Positions 34,869 through 43,068 of a stretch of 64,000 bases of DNA are shown in pieces. The stretch is taken from NCBI RefSeq assembly GCF_001458115.1, contig NZ_CZRP01000013.1:1-64000 (forward strand), read 5' to 3'. This DNA is from Gracilibacillus massiliensis (GTDB lineage Bacteria; Bacillota; Bacilli; Bacillales; Amphibacillaceae). Position numbers and translations under genes: made by a program. Position 1 is the stretch's first letter; the number at the start of each line of letters is the position of its first letter. The notes beneath the pieces are model-generated. The model made no database searches. It was not told the DNA's origin and was given only the letters and a program-made list of their open reading frames with translations.

Positions 34869-36086
34869 TTAATCAAAAGCTTTCTTTACCTGAAAGACAA
34901 AATTATCGCCAGTTTTAAAGGTTTCTCTATTTAGAATAAATTGCTTAGCTACTGTAAGACAGTTTATTTCTGCTGTTTTTCTTGCTTCTTCTTGTTCAAT
35001 TGAGGTAATATCTGCCACTTTCGCAAGTCCAATAATACGACGTGTCAGCTCTAACCCAACAACCGCTGCCGTATCTTGTAAAATGCTGTTTAGATAATAG
35101 GTTTGGAAACCATCGTAATTCGCCACAAACTCCTTATCCGTTTCTTGCCAGAGTTTCTTGAACTTCTCTTTAAAGAGATCAATCACATCTCTGATTGTGG
35201 TGATAATATAGTTTGTAAATTGCTCACGTTCCTCAGCATCTGTAATGGTAGCTTGTCCGTTCGCATAGGCAAATATTAAATTTGCCACGACATTTCCAAT
35301 GTCATAGCCAGCTGGTCCGTAAAAAGCAAATTCGGGATCGATTACTTTGGTACTATCCTGTTTAATAAAGACAGAACCCGTATGCAAGTCGCCGTGTATA
35401 AGAGATTGTGCATTTGTCATAAATTCAAATTTTAATTTTGCGGTTTCTAATTGTAACTGTTTGTCACCCCAAATTTCTGTTTCAATAAAAGAACGTGTTG
35501 CCGGAAAGACTTCATTACGTTCACAATTATAAAAAGGTTCGGTATAGACTAAGTCTTCCGTTATTTCACACAATTCCGGGTTAATAAAACTTTTCACTAA
35601 CGCTTTTTTGTCTTTATGGTTCATTGCTACATCTGAAGTTAACAACAATGTTTTTGCCATAAATGTGGTGATATGTTCTGCAAATTGTGGAAATGTTTGA
35701 TGTTTGATTAAAGCAGATCGCATAATCTCGTATTCTGATAAATCTTCCATCGCAAAACAATTCATAACCGGATCGTATTGATAGGTTTTCGGTGTATATT
35801 CTGGTACATAATCATATTGAATTTTTAAAATGTCACTTTCAATACGATTACGGTCAGGTGAGACTTTAAATTCATCAGAAATCCTTGCTACTGGTCCAGC
35901 TTGTTTTAATATAATCGAATCTTTATTTTTTTGATCCACGATTCGAAATACATAATTAAGATTTCCGTCACCAATTTCTTTACAAGTTAGTTCTGCATCA
36001 CTGTGGAAGTAATCCAATTTCTCTTTTGCATATTCAACTGCTTGAGTTTCATTCATTGTAAAATATTCGGTTGAAAAATCTGTCAT
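34869..36086 (-). CDS. mtnK: Methylthioribose kinase homologue (MtnK/DrdK-like)
   Basis: 405 residues, APH-like kinase fold, phosphorylating C1 of 5-methylthioribose or a related 5-deoxypentose with ATP. Visible are the glycine-rich [10 protein letters not shown], the catalytic loop [12 protein letters not shown] with Asp233, and the metal-binding [21 protein letters not shown] eight bases before the ATG. It lies between the ABC importer and mtnA. The usual rest of aerobic methionine salvage (mtnW, mtnX, mtnB, mtnD) is absent here. Confidence 0.93.
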   Translation of the reverse strand: MTDFSTEYFTMNETQAVEYAKEKLDYFHSDAELTCKEIGDGNLNYVFRIVDQKNKDSIILKQAGPVARISDEFKVSPDRNRIESDILKIQYDYVPEYTPKTYQYDPVMNCFAMEDLSEYEIMRSALIKHQTFPQFAEHITTFMAKTLLLTSDVAMNHKDKKALVKSFINPELCEITEDLVYTEPFYNCERNEVFPATRSFIETEIWGDKQLQLETAKLKFEFMTNAQSLIHGDLHTGSVFIKQDSTKVIDPEFAFYGPAGYDIGNVVANLIFAYANGQATITDAEEREQFTNYIITTIRDVIDLFKEKFKKLWQETDKEFVANYDGFQTYYLNSILQDTAAVVGLELTRRIIGLAKVADITSIEQEEARKTAEINCLTVAKQFILNRETFKTGDNFVFQVKKAFD

Positions 36087-36098
36087 CCTTTATACCTC

Positions 36099-37112
36099 CT
36101 ATTTTAATTTGTAATAAGTAATCGCTAATGCTAAAGCAAACACGCCACCTTTAACGATATCCATCGCATAATACGGAACAGACATCATCACCAAACCATT
36201 TGCTAATATACCAATTAATACAGCACCTACAAAGGTTCCAAATGCGTTTGGTTTACCTGCACCGAGAACCGATAAACCGATAAATGCCGCTGCTACAGCA
36301 TCCATCAAATAATTCTCACCAGCATTAATCTCAGCCTGCATTACTCGTGAAGCAAGCACGATTCCACCTATTGCTGCCAATAAGGCAGATAAGACATATG
36401 CAAGTACTTTATATTTATTTACTGGAATACCTGATAACCTTGCAGCTTCTTCATTGCCACCAATCACATACATGTACCTTCCGTGCTTGGTATACGTTAA
36501 AAATATGTGTACAATTAATACAATAACTAGCATGAGAATAATGATATAAGGTGCTTTACCTAATAAAGCAAACACATCTGTAATTGTTCCTTCAGAATAG
36601 CTACCGTCAGGCATAATCATGTTTTCGGAAATGGTAGCACTTCGCGTGTAAGTTAATGCAACCCCTTGAATGACAAACATGGTTGCTAATGTTAGAAGCA
36701 TATCTGGTATTCTCATTTTAACAATTAAGAAGGAGTTTAATAGTCCTACTAAAATGGCTGCCACTAGTGCTACCATTATCGCAATCAATGTTGACTGTCC
36801 GTGCCAGACAAACATCGATATGACGACTGCATTCGCCAAGGAAGCTACAGACCCAATAGATAAATCAAAACCATTCACAGATAAGGAAATCGTAAGTCCG
36901 ATCGCAATAATGGTGACAATGGATATCGATCGTAAGATATTCTCTATATTACTCCATTGTAAAAAAGCAGGATTGGCAATCGAAAATATGACAATTAATA
37001 AAATAATGGTAATGATTGTCCCATATTTATAAAGAAACTGAAAAAAATCGAATGACTGCTTTTTTTGTTTTGGAGAAGTTGATGAATTAGACGTATTGGA
37101 ACTTGCACTCAT
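36099..37112 (-). CDS. Ribose-type ABC transporter permease (RbsC family)
   Basis: 337 residues with about 9-10 membrane segments. LTISLSVNGFDLSIGSVASLANAVV and GGIVLASRVMQAEINAGENYLMDAVAAAFIGLSVLGAGKPNAFGT-type segments are hallmarks of carbohydrate permeases of this family. Its start overlaps the ATPase stop by one base (TAATG). It feeds the downstream kinase, so the cargo is probably a free pentose analogue such as methylthioribose or 5-deoxyribose. Confidence 0.92.
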   Translation of the reverse strand: MSASSNTSNSSTSPKQKKQSFDFFQFLYKYGTIITIILLIVIFSIANPAFLQWSNIENILRSISIVTIIAIGLTISLSVNGFDLSIGSVASLANAVVISMFVWHGQSTLIAIMVALVAAILVGLLNSFLIVKMRIPDMLLTLATMFVIQGVALTYTRSATISENMIMPDGSYSEGTITDVFALLGKAPYIIILMLVIVLIVHIFLTYTKHGRYMYVIGGNEEAARLSGIPVNKYKVLAYVLSALLAAIGGIVLASRVMQAEINAGENYLMDAVAAAFIGLSVLGAGKPNAFGTFVGAVLIGILANGLVMMSVPYYAMDIVKGGVFALALAITYYKLK

Positions 37113-38620
37113 TAGTCTCTTCCCCCTGTCGAATAAAATAATAATTGTTCTTCTGTCGTTTTGTCTGTTTGTAATTCTTTGACAACTTTCCCGTCATAAA
37201 TCACATAAGAACGATCTGTAATGCCGACGATTTCTGTTAATTCACTCGAGGCATATATAATCGCCTTTCCTCTTTTAGCCAATTCGAGAATCAAAGTAAA
37301 GATATCTTTTTTTGATCCAACGTCTACACCTTTTGTTGGTTCATCAAAAATATAGACATCAGCATCAGCAATCAACCATTTTCCGATGGCTATTTTTTGT
37401 TGGTTTCCACCGGACAAATTAGCGAGCTTGGTTTCAATTGATGGTGTTTTAACTCCTAACCTTTCTACCATTTCAGTAGAGACTTTACGTTCTTTCCTAA
37501 AATTCAAAAAAGAAAAACGGTGTGAAAAGTATGATAAATTAGCCGAAGTTAAATTGGTTTTGACATTTTCTCCTACCAATATCCCTTCTTTTCGTCGTTC
37601 TTCTGGAACAAGAGCTAACCCATAATGGACAGCCTGATTGGAGTTACGGATTTTCAATGCTCTCCCATGCATTTTGACAGTTCCCTCCAGATGAGACGAC
37701 TCTCCAAATAATGCTTTGCAAATCTCCGTCTTACCTGCCCCAACTAAGCCCGCTAAACCGATTACTTCACCTGCGCAAACATGAAAAGAAACGTCTTCTA
37801 CCTTTTCATCATCACGCAAATGCTCTACTTCGAAGATTTTATCTTTAATATCGCGTTCCACTGTTGGAAATTGTTCCTCCATTTGCTTTCCTAACATTTT
37901 TTCTACAATGCTATCGATCGTAACCTCGCCTATTCGATCATGACTTATAAATTTCCCATTACGCATTACCGTTATCTCATCACAAATTTCAAATAGTTCT
38001 TGGAGTCGATGTGAAATAAAAATGATGCCAACATTACTTGCTCGTAGTTGGCGAACAATTTCAAACAAGCGCTCTGTTTCTGCACTACTTAAAGGCGCTG
38101 TTGGTTCATCTAAGATCAAAAATCGACAATCTCTCGATATCGCTCGAGCGATTAATATCATTTGTTTCTCAGCTAATGTTAACGTGCGTACGAGACGTCT
38201 AGATGATACATTAATATTTAATTCCTCTAATAACTTAGAAGCTTCTTTATGTATCTGAGAATATTGAATGAATTGTCGCTTGCCCATTCCATTCACCATT
38301 TTATTGAGCATAATATTCTCGCCTACTGTCAGATATGGGATTAATGCGGTGTCCACTTCTTGATAAACGATTTGAATACCTAAATCTTTTGCATCCTGTG
38401 GCGAGCGAATCTCTATTTTTTTATTATTTAGAAGAATCTCACCAGTATAGTGGGTATACGCACCAGATAATACTTTCATCAACGTAGACTTACCTGCACC
38501 ATTCGCACCTATCAATGCGTGTACTTTACCAGTATTCATCGAAAATTGTGCATCATCTAAAGCTCTAACTCCAGGAAAATCTATTGTAATATTTTTCATT
38601 TTCAATGTGGATTGAGTCAT
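37112..38620 (-). CDS. Ribose-type ABC transporter ATP-binding protein (RbsA family)
   Basis: 502 residues with two fused ABC domains. The first has Walker A GANGAGKST and Walker B FLILDEPTAPLSS. The second has GLVGAGKTE, signature LSGGNQQKI and DEPTKGVDVGSK. ATG at 38620 after GGCGGGTGA. A hairpin (38663-38700) sits between this gene and the binding protein gene upstream. Confidence 0.92.
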   Translation of the reverse strand: MTQSTLKMKNITIDFPGVRALDDAQFSMNTGKVHALIGANGAGKSTLMKVLSGAYTHYTGEILLNNKKIEIRSPQDAKDLGIQIVYQEVDTALIPYLTVGENIMLNKMVNGMGKRQFIQYSQIHKEASKLLEELNINVSSRRLVRTLTLAEKQMILIARAISRDCRFLILDEPTAPLSSAETERLFEIVRQLRASNVGIIFISHRLQELFEICDEITVMRNGKFISHDRIGEVTIDSIVEKMLGKQMEEQFPTVERDIKDKIFEVEHLRDDEKVEDVSFHVCAGEVIGLAGLVGAGKTEICKALFGESSHLEGTVKMHGRALKIRNSNQAVHYGLALVPEERRKEGILVGENVKTNLTSANLSYFSHRFSFLNFRKERKVSTEMVERLGVKTPSIETKLANLSGGNQQKIAIGKWLIADADVYIFDEPTKGVDVGSKKDIFTLILELAKRGKAIIYASSELTEIVGITDRSYVIYDGKVVKELQTDKTTEEQLLFYSTGGRD

Positions 38621-38662
38621 TGTAATCACCCGCCTTTTTACGGATAGTTATATTATGTAGAA

Positions 38663-38700
38663 GATAGAAAGCCAGTTTTTTATTCCGCTGGCTTTCTATC
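38663..38700 (-). terminator. Attenuating hairpin after the sugar-binding protein gene
   Basis: GATAGAAAGCCAG / CTGGCTTTCTATC: a perfect 13-bp stem, 12-base loop, just past the binding-protein stop. It parallels the nupN-nupO hairpin and likely sets a higher level for the binding protein. Confidence 0.7.
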
Positions 38701-38709
38701 TTGTTTTGT

Positions 38710-39834
38710 TTAATTGGAATGATGTTCTCTTAGTGTAGTCATCCAATCTTCATTAAATTGATCTGACTCTCCCCATCCTTCGACAACATCCGCTAAAGTT
38801 TCCATATTTACTTCTTCACCTGAAGCATTTAATTCTTCTTGTGAAATCAATGATGGTTCAAGTGACGCTTCTTGTGGTGTTTCTTCACCGGCAAATTTTT
38901 TCGCTAATAATCGAACATTAACTTCTCCGATTAATTTTGGATCTACTGCAGCTGTGTATTTCCATGGACTGTTTTCCTCTTGCATTAATTGTAGATCTGC
39001 ATTGGAAACATCGATACCATATACATCAATTTCTTCTCGTCCAGCTTCTGTTATTGCACGAGTCGCTCCAACAGCAAATGCATCCCATGTTGCAAAGATT
39101 GCGTCAATTTCACCTTCTGGTAATTCAGTTAACCAAGCTCCTACCGCTTCTTGTGTTTTTGTTTGTGGATCCGTAGCATCTCCAAATCGCTTCACTTCAT
39201 TAATACCAGGATTTTCTTCTAACACTGTTTCATACACATTATTTCTTCTGACCATTGGTGGGAAACCATCGACCCAAAGGTAACCAATATTTGCTTCAGG
39301 ATGTTCTTCTACTAACTTATCTAAAGCTAATGTAGCTAGTTCCTCGTCATTTTGAGATGTAAGTGTTACTCCATCAATCTCCAATGCTCCTTGATTTGTA
39401 TCAAACGCTACAACTTCGATACCTTTATCACGTGCTTCTTGAATCAATTCTACTGTGGTATCATCATCTCCATGTGAAATAATTAAACCATCGTACTCTT
39501 GATTAATCGCTTGTGAAATTGTGTCATGAAAGCTTGTTGTATCTCCATTTGCTGAGAAAGTATCCACCTTCATTCCTAAGGCTTGACCTTCTTGCTGCGT
39601 ACCAGCTAGGAATTGTTGGGTATGATCATCTCCACCAATTTTACGGATAACCATTATTTCAAGTTGTTCATCGGCTTGAAGCGCTTCAGGCACTCCTTCT
39701 AAGTCTGCCGATTCATTTGTTGTCTCTTCATCATTTCCTTCTTCAGAACTATTTTCTTCTTCTTGGCCACATGCCGCAAGTATTCCTATTAAAAGAAAGA
39801 TAATTGCGAACAACCAAATTTTGCTTTTTCTCAC
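38710..39834 (-). CDS. Sugar ABC transporter substrate-binding lipoprotein
   Basis: 374 residues, periplasmic-binding-protein type 1 (RbsB-like). Lipoprotein signal with lipobox LAAC, a Glu/Asn/Ser linker, then IMVIRKIGGDDHTQQFLAGTQ, ISHGDDDTTVELIQEARDKGIEVVAFDT and a C-terminal GIDVSNADLQLM. GTG start after AGGGGG. It is anchored outside the membrane and delivers the sugar to the RbsC/RbsA-like pair. Its pocket, unlike that of a standard RbsB, would have to accept a 5-modified pentose if the pathway idea holds. Confidence 0.92.
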   Translation of the reverse strand: MRKSKIWLFAIIFLLIGILAACGQEEENSSEEGNDEETTNESADLEGVPEALQADEQLEIMVIRKIGGDDHTQQFLAGTQQEGQALGMKVDTFSANGDTTSFHDTISQAINQEYDGLIISHGDDDTTVELIQEARDKGIEVVAFDTNQGALEIDGVTLTSQNDEELATLALDKLVEEHPEANIGYLWVDGFPPMVRRNNVYETVLEENPGINEVKRFGDATDPQTKTQEAVGAWLTELPEGEIDAIFATWDAFAVGATRAITEAGREEIDVYGIDVSNADLQLMQEENSPWKYTAAVDPKLIGEVNVRLLAKKFAGEETPQEASLEPSLISQEELNASGEEVNMETLADVVEGWGESDQFNEDWMTTLREHHSN

Positions 39835-39866
39835 TATAAATACCCCCTAAAAAATTTTGTATTATG

Positions 39867-39893
39867 ATAAACATACCTTACATTTATGTTTAT
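39867..39893. promoter_or_regulatory. Perfect inverted repeat upstream of the binding-protein gene
   Basis: ATAAACATA and TATGTTTAT, 9-bp arms separated by 9 bases, 33 bases ahead of the start codon. A candidate operator. CTGAATAAAC, which includes one arm's edge, recurs on the minus strand ahead of the sulfhydrylase gene (about 41380-41390). The regulator is not in this window. Confidence 0.45.
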
Positions 39894-39910
39894 TCAGTAT
39901 GTAGTATCCG

Positions 39911-41296
39911 TTATATCCGCTTATTTTGTAACCTTTTCATTACTTCCTCCGTCAATCGATTAACAATATCTTCAGAATCGTTAGTTTGTCCTGATTCTGA
40001 TCCGGTGGCCGCTTGCATATTTGTCGCTTTTCTTAACGATTGATCTAAATCTTCAAATAAGTCATCAATATTCTCTAAGCCAACAGATAGACGAACCATA
40101 TCTTCTGATACACCTGTCGCTTTCAACTCTTCACCTGATAGTTGCAAGTGAGTCGTCGTTGCAGGATGTATAATTAAACTTTTCGCATCCCCAACATTAG
40201 CAAGATGTGACCATAATTCCATGTTATTTATGAGTTTACTACCTGCTTCTCTTCCGCCTTTTATTCCGAAAACAACCACAGAACCAAACCCATTTTCTAA
40301 ATTTTGTTTGGCGTATTGATGTGACTGATGGGACGATAAGCCTGGATAGGTAACCCAACTCACTGCTGGATGACTCTCCAATTTTTTAGCTAAAGCTAAG
40401 GCATTATCGTTATGGCGTTGTACTCGTAAGTTCAGTGTTTCTAAACCCTGTAATAATTGAAAAGCATTAAAAGGACTTAAACATGCTCCTAAATCTCGCA
40501 GCAATTGCACCCTTAATTTCGTTGCAAACGCGATATCACCAAAATCTTTAGCATAAACGATACCATTGTAACTTCGGTCAGGTTCGATGAATCCAGGATA
40601 TTTATTTGAATTCCAGTCAAAGTGACCTCCGTCGATCACAATGCCACCAATCGAAGTCCCGTGACCGCCAATCCATTTTGTAGCAGAATGAACAACGATA
40701 TCTGCACCTTGTTCAATCGGTCTACACACATATGGAGTTGCAAATGTGTTATCAACGATCAAAGGGACACCTGCATCATGTGCAACTTTCGACACAGCAG
40801 GTATGTCGAGTACGTGTAGACTAGGATTGCCGATCGTTTCAGCAAATACTGCTTTGGTTTTATGGTTAATTGCCTTTTTGAAATTTGCAGGATCTGTTGG
40901 GTCGACAAAATGAACCTTGATACCATAACGAGGTAATGTTATTGAAAATAAGTTATAGGTACCACCATAAATATTGGTTGCTGCTACAATTTCATCACCA
41001 GCAGAAGCAATATTTAAAATAGACATCGATATACCTGCCATACCTGATGCCGTAGCTACTGCAGCCACTCCACTTTCAAGTAACGCCATTCTTTTTTCGA
41101 AAACATCTAGAGTTGGATTCATTAAACGACTGTAGATGTTACCATTTTCTTGTAAAGAGAATAATTTCTCAGCATGCTCTGTATCTTCAAACACATAGGA
41201 TGTGGTTTGATATATTGGAACTGCTCTTGACCCTGTGGTTGGGTCTGGTGATTGACCACCATGTAAAAGTAATGTTTCTATGTGCTTATCACCCAT
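39911..41296 (-). CDS. O-acetylhomoserine sulfhydrylase-family PLP enzyme with C-terminal encapsulation peptide
   Basis: 461 residues. The first ~425 are a complete Cys/Met-metabolism PLP enzyme of MetY type: IYSRLMNPTLDVFEKRMALLE, ATASGMAGISMSIL and the PLP lysine Lys207 in HSATKWIGGHG. By family it uses O-acetylhomoserine with sulfide or methanethiol to make homocysteine or methionine. A gamma-lyase role is possible. The enzyme normally ends near LDQSLRKA. Here a linker (NMQAATGSESGQTND, 426-440) and an amphipathic helix (SEDIVNRLTEEVMKRLQNK, 441-459) follow, very like the aldolase and aldehyde dehydrogenase targeting helices. It heads the importer-BMC gene series, so I infer a lumen enzyme. 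Confidence 0.9.
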   Translation of the reverse strand: MGDKHIETLLLHGGQSPDPTTGSRAVPIYQTTSYVFEDTEHAEKLFSLQENGNIYSRLMNPTLDVFEKRMALLESGVAAVATASGMAGISMSILNIASAGDEIVAATNIYGGTYNLFSITLPRYGIKVHFVDPTDPANFKKAINHKTKAVFAETIGNPSLHVLDIPAVSKVAHDAGVPLIVDNTFATPYVCRPIEQGADIVVHSATKWIGGHGTSIGGIVIDGGHFDWNSNKYPGFIEPDRSYNGIVYAKDFGDIAFATKLRVQLLRDLGACLSPFNAFQLLQGLETLNLRVQRHNDNALALAKKLESHPAVSWVTYPGLSSHQSHQYAKQNLENGFGSVVVFGIKGGREAGSKLINNMELWSHLANVGDAKSLIIHPATTTHLQLSGEELKATGVSEDMVRLSVGLENIDDLFEDLDQSLRKATNMQAATGSESGQTNDSEDIVNRLTEEVMKRLQNKRI

Positions 41297-41412
41297 GTCG
41301 AAACCCCCATTTATATTTAAGGTGAAATAATAAAATAATCATAACATATTACTTTCAAAATTTGTCGAAAATATCGTTTATTCAGAAAATTCAAAAAATT
41401 AACACTTAGTTA

Positions 41413-42168
41413 TTAACCTATAATTAATCGAATCGCACCTAATGCAGCAAACACTAACACCAATATTTGGAATACATTTTGTGGCATTATTTTTATAACT
41501 TTTACACCAATCAATGCCCCAATAAGAATAGCAGGAATCAACCATAGATTAAATTGTACAGATTCCATTGTAATAATGCCCAAGGAAATATAGAAAGGTA
41601 TTTTAATGACATTTACAAACAGGAAAAACCAGGCACCTGTACCTACAAATTCTTTCTTTGGTAATCCTTTCACCAGCAAGTAAATTGCCATTACACCACC
41701 TGCTGCATTACCTATCATTGTAGTAAACCCTGCTAAAACCCCCATGCTAATAGTAAAAACTTTAGATTCCGGTAGCATTTCTACAAACTTTTCTCCTAAT
41801 TTCTCTCGACTAATATGTAATATGATTAATGCTAGAACTAAGATACCTACCATTGGTTTCAGTTGCTCACTGGTTACAAAGTCTAAGACGAAATACCCCA
41901 ATACAATACCAATAAGTACCCACGGAACAAGTGAAAACAAATAGCGCCATACAACGTTTCTACGATAATAGGTTACAGCGAATAGATCCCCAACAATCAA
42001 CAAAGGAAGTAAGATCCCAACAGACTCGCGCGCTGGGAAGATCATCATAAAAATCGTGACCACTAATATTCCCATACTGGCTACTCCGGCTTTAGCAAAA
42101 CCTATTAAAAAACCACAAAACACGATTATTATCCATTCCATTACTGATAAGTCAAAAATAACAAACAC
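41413..42168 (-). CDS. TauE/SafE-family transporter (TSUP)
   Basis: 251 residues, about 8 hydrophobic segments, with the two TSUP repeats (GFLIGFAKAGVASMGILVV and AGFTTMIGNAAGGVMAIYLL). The family exports sulfite, sulfonates or other organic anions. Its GTG start at 42168 has no clear ribosome site. It lies 15 bases after the SDR gene, so they form one transcript, next to the sulfur-linked BMC block. Confidence 0.88.
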   Translation of the reverse strand: MFVIFDLSVMEWIIIVFCGFLIGFAKAGVASMGILVVTIFMMIFPARESVGILLPLLIVGDLFAVTYYRRNVVWRYLFSLVPWVLIGIVLGYFVLDFVTSEQLKPMVGILVLALIILHISREKLGEKFVEMLPESKVFTISMGVLAGFTTMIGNAAGGVMAIYLLVKGLPKKEFVGTGAWFFLFVNVIKIPFYISLGIITMESVQFNLWLIPAILIGALIGVKVIKIMPQNVFQILVLVFAALGAIRLIIG

Positions 42169-42183
42169 CTCAATTCTAGTTGT

Positions 42184-42999
42184 TTAGAAATCTTGCAGTC
42201 TTAAAAATCTGTAATCTTGATTAGTTGTTTGAGAGGCTTTTTCATTTAATTCTTCCAAGATATCATATACCGTTACGATTCTACCTTGAAATGCCTTAAG
42301 TTTGCCTTCTACAATGTTTTCTACCCAACTAGGAGCTTGATCTGGTGAAACATCAATATTGTCTTCAAACAACTTTTCAATATTTGCTAAATATTTTTTC
42401 CCTACATCACTTGTTCTTTGGTATTTTGTCATATCTGTATCATTTAGACCGGGATCAAGTGCATATACTTCGATTGGTTCCTCGCTTAATTCAGCGGAAA
42501 GATTTTCAGTGAATCTCGCAATAGCTGTTTTTGACGTACCATACCCATTTCCATATGGGAAGTCATCTAATGTACCTCCACCAACCAAGTTGATTATTTT
42601 CCCGTGATTTTGTGACAACATCATCGGAATAACACTTGCGGCACATTGATAAGTTCCAATAACATTTGTTTCGATATCTTGTTTAAATAATTCAGGTGCC
42701 ACTTCCCATGTCTTGCCAATCGCTTGAAAGGACCCAGCATTATTCACCCATACATCGATTTTACCGTACGTATCTATTACATATTTTAAGGTAGACTGCA
42801 CTTCCTCTAGATTTGTCACATCCATTGTAACCATGCGATGATCTCCTGGATATTGAAGTAACTCTTCTCTTACTTCATCAACATTCTTCTTGCTTCTTCC
42901 TGAACCAATTACTGTGTATCCTCTTTTGGCAAAATAGTTTGCCATATTTCGCCCAATTCCTCTTGACGCCCCTGTTATAAAGATAACCTGTTGATCCAT
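42184..42999 (-). CDS. Short-chain dehydrogenase/reductase
   Basis: 271 residues, classical SDR: cofactor motif TGASRGIGR, NNAG, and Tyr-x3-Lys in YGTSK. The strand that usually carries the catalytic serine reads INLVGGGTL, so the serine seems replaced by glycine. An extra ~25-residue C-terminal segment follows the fold. AGGTGAT before the ATG. The substrate is unknown. Position upstream of the TSUP gene and the BMC block allows an aldehyde-reducing, NAD-regenerating role, but no targeting helix is evident. Confidence 0.85.
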   Translation of the reverse strand: MDQQVIFITGASRGIGRNMANYFAKRGYTVIGSGRSKKNVDEVREELLQYPGDHRMVTMDVTNLEEVQSTLKYVIDTYGKIDVWVNNAGSFQAIGKTWEVAPELFKQDIETNVIGTYQCAASVIPMMLSQNHGKIINLVGGGTLDDFPYGNGYGTSKTAIARFTENLSAELSEEPIEVYALDPGLNDTDMTKYQRTSDVGKKYLANIEKLFEDNIDVSPDQAPSWVENIVEGKLKAFQGRIVTVYDILEELNEKASQTTNQDYRFLRLQDF

Positions 43000-43068
43000 T
43001 TTATCACCTCATAATTTTTTTGAATGTCTTTATTCTAATTGAAAGATGCTTATAATAAAAATAGTTTG

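Noticed and set aside
28853-36086. Standard propanediol or ethanolamine utilisation BMC
   Set aside because: No B12-dependent diol dehydratase, ethanolamine ammonia-lyase or glycyl-radical enzyme genes are present. The signature enzymes are kinase, isomerase and aldolase.
33793-36086. Ordinary aerobic methionine salvage operon
   Set aside because: mtnW/X/B/D or equivalents are absent and the kinase and isomerase are followed by a class II aldolase with a targeting helix, so a dioxygenase-free route is more likely.
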